From Streptomyces sp. NBC_00259 (GTDB lineage Bacteria > Actinomycetota > Actinomycetes > Streptomycetales > Streptomycetaceae), in the NCBI RefSeq assembly GCF_036181745.1, contig NZ_CP108080.1:7505501-7569500 (forward strand): 64,000 bases of DNA, written 5' to 3'. The notes under the pieces are model-generated. The model was not told the DNA's origin and did no database searches. It saw only the letters and a program-made list of their open reading frames with translations. The translations under genes were made by a program, and so were the position numbers. Below are positions 7,861 through 17,100 of this stretch, one piece after another (the stretch's first letter is position 1; each line of letters starts with the position of its first letter).

Positions 7861-8763
7861 TCACCTCCACGGGGCGGCCGGCAGCGGGTCGTCGTGCGCT
7901 GCGGAGGCGCGGTTGATCCAGTCCAGTACGAGATCGCGTACCCGGCCCGGTGCCTGGACCAGTACCGAGTGCTCGTGCCCGGGCAGCAGCACCGTCCGGC
8001 ACCGGGGGAGCCGGTCCCGCAACCACGGGGCCTGCTCGGCCAGGTCGGAGTCGCCCCCGTACACGGCGAGTACGGGGCAGTGCAGCGAACGGATCGCGTC
8101 CTCGGTGACCACGTCGCAGGCGGTGACCTCGCGGGCGATCGCGGTGTCCCGCACCAGCCGGCCCGCGGCCTTGGCGAGCCGGGCCGTGTGGCGGCCCCGG
8201 TGCGTGGCGATCCAGTCGAGCGCCTCCGTCTCGTTCGTGGTCATCTCCTGCCGGACCCGGCCCAGCAGTCCGGTGATCTTGCGCGCCCACGACGCCGTGG
8301 CCGGTTCGGACTCGACGACGGAGATGCTCGCCACCCTGCCGGGGCGGAGCATGGCGTAGCCGAACGAGACCGTGCCGCCGAAGGAGTTGCCGACCAGATG
8401 GACGGGGCCGGGGATCTCCAGCCGGTCCAGGAGGGCGCCGAGATCGTCCACGAACCTGTCGAGGCTGTATCCCGTCGCCGGCCGCTCGCTGCGGCCGTGG
8501 CCCCTCTGGTCGTACATCACGACGTCGAGACCGGCCGCGGCCAGGGCGGGGGCGATGGTGAAGTAGTAGCTGGCCAGACTGTCGGTGAGCAGACCGTGCA
8601 GCAGGACGACGGTGGCGGCGGCCGGGGGCGCGTCGTCCGTGGCCGGTTGCCCGCCGAGTCGATGCCGTGGCCCCGGCCGCCCGTCGCCGCCCTGCTGAGG
8701 GGTGTCGCGCGGTCCGAGGCGCTGGACGTGCAGCCGGATGTCGCCGACGTCGAGGATCGCCAT
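7861..8763 (-). CDS. Alpha/beta hydrolase, likely product-release or editing thioesterase of the PKS operon
   Basis: A 300-residue alpha/beta-hydrolase. Near residue 55 is the oxyanion turn LLHGLL, then MYDQRGHGRSERP, and the nucleophile elbow GNSFGG with Ser127. The acid is in AVYGGDSDLAEQ and the histidine in LLPGHEHSVLVQ, so the catalytic triad looks complete. A proline/glycine-rich stretch at residues 20-50 has no equivalent in most relatives. The gene starts 3 bases after the ACP stop and ends 7 bases before the glycosyltransferase start. Position beside a free ACP suggests it cleaves acyl-ACP or acts on the released acyl chain. An unrelated esterase role cannot be excluded. Confidence 0.82.
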   Translation of the reverse strand: MAILDVGDIRLHVQRLGPRDTPQQGGDGRPGPRHRLGGQPATDDAPPAAATVVLLHGLLTDSLASYYFTIAPALAAAGLDVVMYDQRGHGRSERPATGYSLDRFVDDLGALLDRLEIPGPVHLVGNSFGGTVSFGYAMLRPGRVASISVVESEPATASWARKITGLLGRVRQEMTTNETEALDWIATHRGRHTARLAKAAGRLVRDTAIAREVTACDVVTEDAIRSLHCPVLAVYGGDSDLAEQAPWLRDRLPRCRTVLLPGHEHSVLVQAPGRVRDLVLDWINRASAAHDDPLPAAPWR

Positions 8764-8766
8764 CCG

Positions 8767-9090
8767 TCAGGCCGCTTCCGCGCTCTTCAGGCACTGTGCG
8801 ACATGTTCGACGAGACGGCCGACGGTCAGTTCGATGACGTCGTCGAGTTCCATGGAGGCCATGAACTCGGCGAAGTTGACCGCGTGTCCGTAGCGGTCCT
8901 CCAGATGGCCGGCCAGGGTGACCAGGTCGATGCTCTCGAACTCCAGGTCCCTGGCGAACCGGGTCCGCATCCCGACCTCGGTGCCGTCGAGTCCGTCGTC
9001 CTCCAGCACCAGCCCGATCATGGCGGTGATGTCGGCGAGGATCTCGTCCCGCCCCGCCTCCGACGGACCCGCCGGCTGTGTCGTGGTCAC
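8767..9090 (-). CDS. Discrete acyl carrier protein of the PKS operon
   Basis: A 107-residue acidic protein with one carrier domain. The phosphopantetheine attachment serine is Ser53 in RDLEFESIDLVTLAGHLEDR, matching the D-[LF]-x-[FL]-x-S-[IL]-D pattern of FabD/AcpP-type carriers. The GTG start at 9090 overlaps the TGA of PKS-B as GTGA, so it is translated by coupling. It may be pantetheinylated by the PPTase domain at the end of PKS-B. It could carry the growing chain, act as a starter loader, or hand the finished chain to the hydrolase. PUFA-type synthases usually use tandem carriers inside the big enzyme, so a separate ACP is notable. Confidence 0.9.
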   Translation of the reverse strand: MTTTQPAGPSEAGRDEILADITAMIGLVLEDDGLDGTEVGMRTRFARDLEFESIDLVTLAGHLEDRYGHAVNFAEFMASMELDDVIELTVGRLVEHVAQCLKSAEAA

Positions 9091-12000
9091 TTCCCGTCCT
9101 CCTCCTCGTCGTTGTCCTGCCCCGGGCCCCCGGTCCATGCCACGACGTAGGAGCGCGCCGGCAGCCCCGGGGGAGTGGCCACCTGCTCGCAGCGGATCCG
9201 GTACGTGCGTGCCGACGGGCGGCCGGCGACGGTGGTGCGCGCCTCGACCGTCAGCCGGTCCCGCGCGGCCTCCACCACCGCGAAGTCCTTCGGACGGCCG
9301 CCGAACCCGGTCCCCTCGGCCTTGGCCGCCGCCTCCTTCGCCGCCCAGAAGCGCGTGAACCACACGGCGAGGGAGTCGCCGTCGGCGGCGCTGCAGGCGG
9401 TGAGCAACGCGCGCTCCTCGACGCCGAGGGCCGTGGTGACCGTGGCCTCGGCGGGCTCGGCGATCTCCTCGATGTCGATGCCCGGTCCGGCCTGCGGTCC
9501 GGCCGCACCCCCGTCCGTACCGCCGGCCGCCTCGCGGGGCCGGACGATCGCGACGGCCGACTCGGCCCGGTGGGCGATCGACACGGCCAGCGGCGGAAGG
9601 TCCAGACCGTGCAGTCCGGTCACCAGGGGACGGCCCAGTTCGTCGTTGTCCACCCTCAGCTCGGCCGGGAAGACGGGCCCCGCGCCCTGCCGCCACAGCC
9701 AGTGCCGCACCGCGTCCTTGGCGGCGATCCGGCCGAGCAGCCACTGCCGGCGGCCGCGCGGCGGATGGCGTTCGTAGGCGGTGCGCTCGTCGCCGCCCAG
9801 CATGTTGCGCATGACGAGTTCCCGTGACGCCAGATCCGGCCAGCGCTCGTGGAGCAGCGACCAGCCTCCCGTACGGGCGACGGACAGTGTGTTGCGCTCC
9901 GGGAACCGCTCGACCGGCCTCGTCTGCGGATCGTTGTCGAACCGCCGGTCCTGCCAGCCCGTCAACCGTGCCCACACGGTGCCCCCGCACGTCAGCAGCA
10001 CATCGGCTTCGAGCAGCGCGCCGGTGAGCGACGTGACGCGGACCAGGCATTCCAGCCGGGTGCCGGGCCGGGGCGGCGGGCCGTAGAACCGCAGGTGCCG
10101 CATCCGGACGGGGAACACGACGGTCCGCTCGGTGGCGGTCGCCATGATCCAGTAGCCGAGCACCTGGCCCACGTTGTCCAGCAGGGCCCCGGGGGCGGAC
10201 GGGGTGGTGAGGACGGCTCGTACGTGTCTCGCGCCGATGCCCGTCAGCGCGGTGACGCCCTGGTACGCGGGTCCGTGGAACATCCAGCGCTCGTCGTACA
10301 GCTGGGCGGCGGTGTGTGCGGGGACGTGCTCGTCGGGGAACGCCTCCGAGCCCAGGCCCGCCGGTGGTGAGGCGTGCCGTGCGGCGAGTTCGACCACCGC
10401 GCGGGCGTACGGGCCGAAGGACACGGAGACCCGGTCCGGTCCCGCGGGAGTGACGGCGACCGCGACGTCCACCGGCTCGGAGGCGGCCAGCCACCGGTCG
10501 AAACGGGCATCGTGCACGGCGACCGCGCACATGCCGGGGGCGCTGCGTTCGGCCGCCTCCATCAGGTGGTGGACGATCGTCGTGGCCGGGACGACGGGCC
10601 AGCGGTCCGCCACCGATGGCCAGCCCGGCCGCTGCCGGAAGAAGCAGTGGTCGAGCAGGTACGGCATGGTGTCGGTGGCGACGCGGAGCGAGCCGGCCGG
10701 TCGCCCGGCTGACGGCCTGACCGCCCGCCCGGGCGGCGCGTCCGGTGAAGCGCCGTTCCCCGGTGAAGTCCCGTTCGCCGGGGGTGGATTCCCGGTCGCC
10801 GGTGAAGTCCCGGGAACTGGTGGAGTCCCGGGAGCCGGTGCGGGAGCGGCTACCGGAGCGTCGGCGCCGGCAGCGGTGCCGGAGGAAACCGGGGCGGTGG
10901 CGGACGGCGGCAACGACGCGGGGCGGTCACGCTGCGGCGGAACCGTGCGGGTCGTTCCGGGGGCGCCACCGCCATGGGCTGTGCGTCCGGAGGCGCTGCC
11001 CGGCGTGCCCGTGAGGGCCGCCGCCGCGATGAGTTCGGCCGCGGTCGTCGCGGTCTCCTGCATCAGCGCGGTGAGTTCGGCCAGTACGGGGAAACGGTCC
11101 GCCCCGGGCGGAGCCGCAGGGGCCACTGCGGGCACGGGCGCCGAGGGACTGGTGACACCCGGGTGCAGTGAAGCCCGCAACCCGGCCAGTACGTCCGGGG
11201 CCAGAGAGATCAGCGCGCCGCTGAGGTCGAGTCGTACCGGCGGGCCCTTCGGCGAATCCCGCTCCTCACTCTTGCCCTGGTCACTCTGGTCCGGGCCGGC
11301 GGCGCGAGGCCGCAGTTCCGCCGGCGCGCCCGGCGCACCCGGTCGCGCCGCCCCGCCCGTCACACCGGGACGGTCGATCATGTCCGGCTCGACCGGTGCC
11401 CCTTCGGTCCACAGGGCCACCGCCACCCGGCGCAGCTGCGCCAGGCCGGATCGATGGGGTGAGTTGGCGGCGATCACCAGATGCTGCCGGCCGCTCAGGG
11501 TGTCGCCGATCAGGGACCCGAGCTGCCCCGTCCCGACCTGGACGAACGCCCGGAACCCGGCCTCGTACAGCGCCTCGGTCAACTGGCGGAAACGGACCGG
11601 TTCCAGCAGGTGCCGGACGAACAGCTCCCGGATCCCGGCCTCGTCGCGGGGGAACGGCGCCGCCGTCGTTCCCGACCACACCGGCACCGTCGGCCGGTGC
11701 AGCTCGAACCGCTCGGCCGCCGCCCGGAAGGGCCCCAGGCAGGGTGCCAGCATGGGGGTGTGGAAGCCGGAGCGGAACGGCAGCACACGGCAGAGCACTC
11801 CTCGTGCCCGTAAGGAGAGTGCGAAGGACTCGACCGCGTTCGGCGGCCCGCACACCATCGACTGCCCGGGCGCGTTGTCGTGCGACAGGGTCACCGGCAG
11901 ACCGGCCTCGCGAAGCGCGGCACCCACCCGCTCCGCCGAAGCGCCGACGGCGGCGAAGGCGAGGTCCGGCACCGTCACCGCGTCCGGGTCCAGGGAGGCC

Positions 12001-14171
12001 ATGAAGTCGTCGACGGCCTGCTCCGCGTACAGGCCGGCCGCCGCCATCGCCGTCCACTCCCCGATGCTGTGACCGGCCACCGCCTCCGGCACGACACCGA
12101 GACGGCGCAGCGCCGCGTCCAGCAGTCGGCCCACCGCGACGACACCGAGGCCGTGCCGGCCGATGTCACCGACCTCGGCTCCGATGTCACCGACGTCGGC
12201 TTCGGCGTGGCTGTCCTCGGCTCCGGCGCTGCCGCCCTCGGCTCTGCCGGCTCCGAGCGCCGAGCCCGGCGGGACCAGTCCGAAGTGCTCGGCGACATCG
12301 GCCACGCGTGGCTCGAAGTCGCTCTCCAGCCCGGGGAAGACGAAGGCGATCCGGCCGGGCCGCTCGCCGCCGAGCAGGGGCTCGGGGGCGAACCACACGT
12401 CGTTGCGCCCGTGCCAGGCGCGTCCTCTGGCGGCGATCCGGCGGGCGAGCCGGAGCCGGTCAGCAGTAGGGCCGACGATGCCGAGCCGGGTGCGTCCCGC
12501 GGTCCGCGCGGCGTCCGCGTCGAGCCCGGCGTCCAGCACGGCCGGATCGTCGGCTCCGAGCAGGGCGGCCATGTCCTGCGCGCTGTCGGTGGCGAGCAGC
12601 AGCACCCGCTCGCGTTCGGCCACCGACAGCACGGCGGTCCGGCGTGCCGGACCGTACGGCGGTGCCGGCGGCCCGGCCGTGAACGGCACGCCGTCCGGGG
12701 CCTGTTCGAGAACCACATGGGCGTTGATCCCGCCGAAGCCGAAGGCGTTCACCGCCGCGCGGCGCGGCGGTCCGCCGGCCACCGCCTCCCAGGTCTCCGT
12801 CTGCGCCACGGTGCGGAACCGGGTCTCGGCGAGAGCGGGATGCGGATCGTCGCAGTGCAGCGTCGGCAGCAGGGTCGCGTGATGCAGGGCGAGCGCGGCC
12901 TTCACCAGTCCCGCCACCCCCGCGGCCGGCATGGCGTGACCGATCATCGACTTCACCGAGCCGATCACCGCAGGCGCTCCGTCCCGGCCGTCGGGCGGCC
13001 CGAACACCTCGGCGAGGGTACGCAGTTCTGCGGCGTCCCCCGCGGGCGTCGCGGTGCCGTGCGCCTCCAGCAGGCCGACGGATCCCGGGGCGGCGGGATC
13101 CAGTCCGGCCGCCCGCCACGCCTGCCGTACGGCACGTATCTGGCCGCCGGGGTCGGGGCTGACCAGGCCGGCGGTGCGGCCGTCACTGCTCACCGCCGTC
13201 CCCCGGATCACCGCGTAGATCCGGTCGCCGTCCCGCTCGGCGTCGGCCAGTCGCTTCAGCACGACCACGCCGGTGCCCTCACCGATGAGGATGCCGTCGG
13301 CGCCGCGGTGGAACGGCCGGCTGCGCTGGCTCGGCGACAGGGCACGGAGCTGGGAGAAGACGCTCCACAGAGTGATGTCGTGGCAGTGGTGCACACCACC
13401 GGCGAGCATCAGGTCGCAGCGGCCCGACGCCAGCTCGCCCACCGCCTGGTCCACGGCGACGAGCGAGGAGGCGCAGGCGGCGTCCACGGTGTACGCGGGG
13501 CCGCGCAGATCGAGCCGGTTGGCCAGGCGGGAGGCGGCGAGGTTGGGGACGAGCCCGATCGCGTTCTCCGGCCGGTCGGGCCCGAGCCGTTCGGTGAACG
13601 CCCTGCGCACCCGGGCGAGTTGGCCGGCGTCCAGGCCCGGCAGAAGCTCCCCGAGCGTGCGGACGAGTTGGCTCGCGGTACGCACCCGCTGGTCCAGCCG
13701 GACCAGGCCGGGCGTCAGATATCCGCCCCGGCCCAGAACCACGCCGATGCGCTCCCGGTCCGGCAGACCGCCCTCGCCGCCGGCGTCGGCGATCGCGGAC
13801 GCCGCCACCCGCAGGGCGATCAACTGGTCGGGCTCGGTTCCCTGCACGGAACTGGGCATGATGCCGAACCGCGTCACATCGACGTCCGTCAGCGTGTCGA
13901 CGAAGCCGCCCCGGCGGCAGTACACGTGGTCCGCGGAGTGCGGGCCCGTCGCGGCACCCGGCCGGAAGAACTCCGCGTCCCAGCGGCCCTCCGGCACGTC
14001 CTCGATCGCGTCGACACCGGCTTCGAGATTGCGCCGGTACGCCGCCAGGTCCGGAGCGCCGGGCAGCAGCACCGCCATGCCGGTGATGGCGACCGGCACG
14101 GTCCGGTATCCGCCCTCCCGCGCACCGCTCACGCCGTGTGCCGCGCGGCCGCCCGTCCCGCCGAGGGCCAT
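9087..14171 (-). CDS. Iterative type I polyketide/lipid synthase B: KS-AT-DH-PPTase
   Basis: A 1694-residue synthase. The ketosynthase spans about residues 25-490 with a complete triad: Cys233 in VDAACASSLVAV, His371 in EAHGTATP and His412 in SMIGHAMPAAG. An acyltransferase follows (about 605-915) with Ser702 in GHSIGEW and the FHTPML histidine at 804. A 240-residue Pro/Ala/Gly linker leads to a hotdog dehydratase (about 1160-1410) with His1175 in YLLDHCFF and Asp1332 in ALLDNVGQ. The C-terminus is an Sfp-type phosphopantetheinyl transferase (about 1435-1690) with GIDIEEI and FWAAKEAAAKAEG. I chose the ATG at 14171, one base after the PKS-A stop, because GGAG lies 7 bases before it. No ACP or KR is present, so it must work with PKS-A and the discrete ACP. 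One TTA codon lies in the AT region (residue 787). Confidence 0.93.
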   Translation of the reverse strand: MALGGTGGRAAHGVSGAREGGYRTVPVAITGMAVLLPGAPDLAAYRRNLEAGVDAIEDVPEGRWDAEFFRPGAATGPHSADHVYCRRGGFVDTLTDVDVTRFGIMPSSVQGTEPDQLIALRVAASAIADAGGEGGLPDRERIGVVLGRGGYLTPGLVRLDQRVRTASQLVRTLGELLPGLDAGQLARVRRAFTERLGPDRPENAIGLVPNLAASRLANRLDLRGPAYTVDAACASSLVAVDQAVGELASGRCDLMLAGGVHHCHDITLWSVFSQLRALSPSQRSRPFHRGADGILIGEGTGVVVLKRLADAERDGDRIYAVIRGTAVSSDGRTAGLVSPDPGGQIRAVRQAWRAAGLDPAAPGSVGLLEAHGTATPAGDAAELRTLAEVFGPPDGRDGAPAVIGSVKSMIGHAMPAAGVAGLVKAALALHHATLLPTLHCDDPHPALAETRFRTVAQTETWEAVAGGPPRRAAVNAFGFGGINAHVVLEQAPDGVPFTAGPPAPPYGPARRTAVLSVAERERVLLLATDSAQDMAALLGADDPAVLDAGLDADAARTAGRTRLGIVGPTADRLRLARRIAARGRAWHGRNDVWFAPEPLLGGERPGRIAFVFPGLESDFEPRVADVAEHFGLVPPGSALGAGRAEGGSAGAEDSHAEADVGDIGAEVGDIGRHGLGVVAVGRLLDAALRRLGVVPEAVAGHSIGEWTAMAAAGLYAEQAVDDFMASLDPDAVTVPDLAFAAVGASAERVGAALREAGLPVTLSHDNAPGQSMVCGPPNAVESFALSLRARGVLCRVLPFRSGFHTPMLAPCLGPFRAAAERFELHRPTVPVWSGTTAAPFPRDEAGIRELFVRHLLEPVRFRQLTEALYEAGFRAFVQVGTGQLGSLIGDTLSGRQHLVIAANSPHRSGLAQLRRVAVALWTEGAPVEPDMIDRPGVTGGAARPGAPGAPAELRPRAAGPDQSDQGKSEERDSPKGPPVRLDLSGALISLAPDVLAGLRASLHPGVTSPSAPVPAVAPAAPPGADRFPVLAELTALMQETATTAAELIAAAALTGTPGSASGRTAHGGGAPGTTRTVPPQRDRPASLPPSATAPVSSGTAAGADAPVAAPAPAPGTPPVPGTSPATGNPPPANGTSPGNGASPDAPPGRAVRPSAGRPAGSLRVATDTMPYLLDHCFFRQRPGWPSVADRWPVVPATTIVHHLMEAAERSAPGMCAVAVHDARFDRWLAASEPVDVAVAVTPAGPDRVSVSFGPYARAVVELAARHASPPAGLGSEAFPDEHVPAHTAAQLYDERWMFHGPAYQGVTALTGIGARHVRAVLTTPSAPGALLDNVGQVLGYWIMATATERTVVFPVRMRHLRFYGPPPRPGTRLECLVRVTSLTGALLEADVLLTCGGTVWARLTGWQDRRFDNDPQTRPVERFPERNTLSVARTGGWSLLHERWPDLASRELVMRNMLGGDERTAYERHPPRGRRQWLLGRIAAKDAVRHWLWRQGAGPVFPAELRVDNDELGRPLVTGLHGLDLPPLAVSIAHRAESAVAIVRPREAAGGTDGGAAGPQAGPGIDIEEIAEPAEATVTTALGVEERALLTACSAADGDSLAVWFTRFWAAKEAAAKAEGTGFGGRPKDFAVVEAARDRLTVEARTTVAGRPSARTYRIRCEQVATPPGLPARSYVVAWTGGPGQDNDEEEDGK

Positions 14172-14172
14172 G

Positions 14173-17100
14173 TCACCACTCCGAGGCGGTGTGGACGACG
14201 GCACCGGCCGACTCCCCGCCCCACGCCAGTTCCTTCAGCAGCGCCGGCGGCCCCTCCTCCGGATCGATCAGGACGACGCCGCGCCGCGCGTACTCGCGGG
14301 CGAGTTCCGGACCGACCATCCCGGTGTGGACGGGGTCGGGCGCCCAGGGACCCCAGTGGACGGTCAGCGTCCGCCGCCCGGTGCGTGCCGCGAAGTGCTC
14401 GCCGAGGGTTTCCAACGCGTCGTTCGCCGCCGCGTAGTCCGCCTGGCCCCGGTTGCCGAACACCGCGGAGACACTGCCGAACAGCACGACGAACGAGGGC
14501 CCGTCGGGGAGTTCGTCGAGGGCGGATAGCAGCGACGCCGCGCCGTGGACCTTCGTGCCGTAGACCCGCTCGAACGATTCGGCGGACTTCTCCTCGATGA
14601 GGCGGTCCTCCACCACTCCGGCCGCGTGGATCACCCCGTCCAGGCGCCCGTGGTCGGCGTGGATCTCCTTCACCGCCTGGAGTACGGCCGCGCCGTCGCG
14701 GCAGTCGACGCTGCGGTAGCGGGCCCGGCTGCCGGCCGCCTCCAGGGCGGCGAGCGTGGCGGCGATCTCCCGCTGGGCGAGGATCACTTCGGCGGCCCGG
14801 TCGATCTCGGTGGGGGAGCCGTGTCCGCCGAGACCGCCGAGGACGCGGCGCAGGGCCGCACGGTCACGGGCCGACGCGGTCCGGGGATCCTCCGGCCCCG
14901 ACGGGAGCGGAGTCCTCCCCAGCAGTTCGATCCTGCACCGGGAGGCCATGGCGAGGGCGATCGCGAACGTGGCCGTGATGCCACGGGCTCCGCCGGTCAG
15001 CAGGACCACCGATTCGGCGTCGAGTCCGAGGGCCGCCGCTTCGGCCGCCCCGTGACCGGCGGGCCCTGCCCCGGTGGTGGCCGCCAGTCCGAGGGGCACC
15101 TCGTCCGGCTCGAGAGCGGACCGGCCGGCGGCGCCGCGCAGGACGACCGGTGTGCCGCCCGGCGCGGCCAGTTCCTCCAGCAGTACGGCGGCGACACCGG
15201 CCCCCGTACGCAGCTCCGGTGCTCCGGCCGGGTCGATGTCGACCACGGACGCCGGCGTGTCCGGGTACTCGCGGGCGACGGTACGGAAGAGGCCGCGCAG
15301 TCCGGCGGTGCGCTCCACGGCCCGGCCGTTCTCGGCGCACCGTACGGCGATCAGCCTGCCGGGGCGGCACCGGAGCGCCGCGCGGACGGTGGGGAAGGCG
15401 GCGGGCAGCACCGGCGGGCCGGATGCCGACAGGGGGTCGAGGAGGAGGACGCCGTCCAGCGGTCCGTCCTCCGCCGCCATCTGGTGCCCGGGATCGAGGA
15501 GGACGGTGCCGGCACCGTGCCGCTCCAGGGTCTCCGCGAGAGCCGTGGCCACTCCCGTGTACGAACCGTCGCCGTCCCCGAGGATCGCGAACCGCCGCCC
15601 GGTGAGCGGGGATCCGGCAGGCTGGGGAGCCGGGGTGTCGGGCAGCGCCACGGGCCGCAGCACGAACCTCTTCGGCGCGGCGACGGCCGTGCCCGGCCCG
15701 GCGGTCCTGTTCGCTTCGTCCGGCTCGCCCGGAGCGTCGGCCGGTCGTCGGTCCACGCCGTTCTGAGCCCGGAGCTGCCCGGTGGCCTCCGCGTGATCCG
15801 GGCGATGGGCGGCCTCGGGAGGGAGGGCGGTGGTCACCGATGCGAGAGGCCCTGCGGCACGGGGACCTGCCACGTCCGCTGCCTCGGGCGCCGCCCCGCT
15901 CGCTGTGTCGTCCGCTGTGTCGGGCGCCGCGAGGGCGGCGAGCCGGGCGGCGAGCGCCTCGGCGGTTCTCGCCCTGACCAGTTCCTCCATCGTGGTGTCG
16001 TCCGGTGCGGCCGCACCGGACGACACCGCACCGGCTGCGACCAGGCGCCCCGCCAGCTCACCCACGATCTCGGTCCGTTTGATCGAGTCGATGCTCAGAT
16101 CCGCTTCCAGATCGAGACCCGGCTCGACCATGTCCGCGGGATAGCCGGTGCGTTCGCTGACGAGCTCGACGACCATGCGCAGGATGTCCTGCTCGGAGAG
16201 CGCCGTGGTGGAGCCCCGGCCCGCCTCGCCGGCGTCCGGCGCCGCGCCGGAGACCGCGGCGGGAGCAGGCGCGGGTAAGGGCTGGGCCCAGGGCTGCTCG
16301 CCCGCGGGCACCTGAGCCGCGGTGCCGGTCCAGGAGCCCGTGCCGTCGGTCCAGGAGCCCGTGCCGTCGGTCCCGGGCGCTTCGGTGCCGTGACGCAGCC
16401 CGTTCGCCACCGGACCGGGCGCCCCGTGGGCGACGCGACCGTCGCCGCCCGGATGCCCCCCGAAGTAGGTCAGCAGCACATCGCGCTGCGCCGCCACCAT
16501 CTCCCGGCTGGTCCGCAGGAATTCGGCGATCAGCTCGTCCTGGCGGGCCGCGGCCGCGCCTGCCGCGCCGTCGGGGTGGTTCGTCGTCACAGTCGTCTCC
16601 ACGACACGTCGGGCCGGTGCCAGCGCACCGGGCAGCAGATCACCGGAAGCTGTGCGGACCAGATGCCCGTCGACCGTCCAGCCGGGCGGCCTGTCTGCGG
16701 CGGCGCCCTTCGGGACCACCGCGCCCGGTTCCCCGAACAGCCCGCCGGTGCGCACCGGCACGCCGGCCACCGCAAGGCGGGCGAGGGCGTCAAGCAGCCC
16801 GGACAGGCCCTGGCCCGGGCGGGGCTCGCAGGCGACGGTCCGATGCGGTCGGTCGCCGAGGATGTCCTTGACCAGCCCGGTCAGCACCCGTCCGGGCCCG
16901 GCCTCGACGAAGATCCTGGCCCCGGCCTCGTACATCGCCTCGATCTGCTCGGCGAATCGGACCGGAGCGCCGATCTGCGCGGCCAGTTCCGCGCGGATCG
17001 CGTCGGGAGCACCGTCGTACGGAAGCGCCGTCCGGTTCGACCACACCGGGAACTCCGGTGTCCTTACGGCGCGTTGAGCCAGCGCTTCGGCGAAGCGTTC

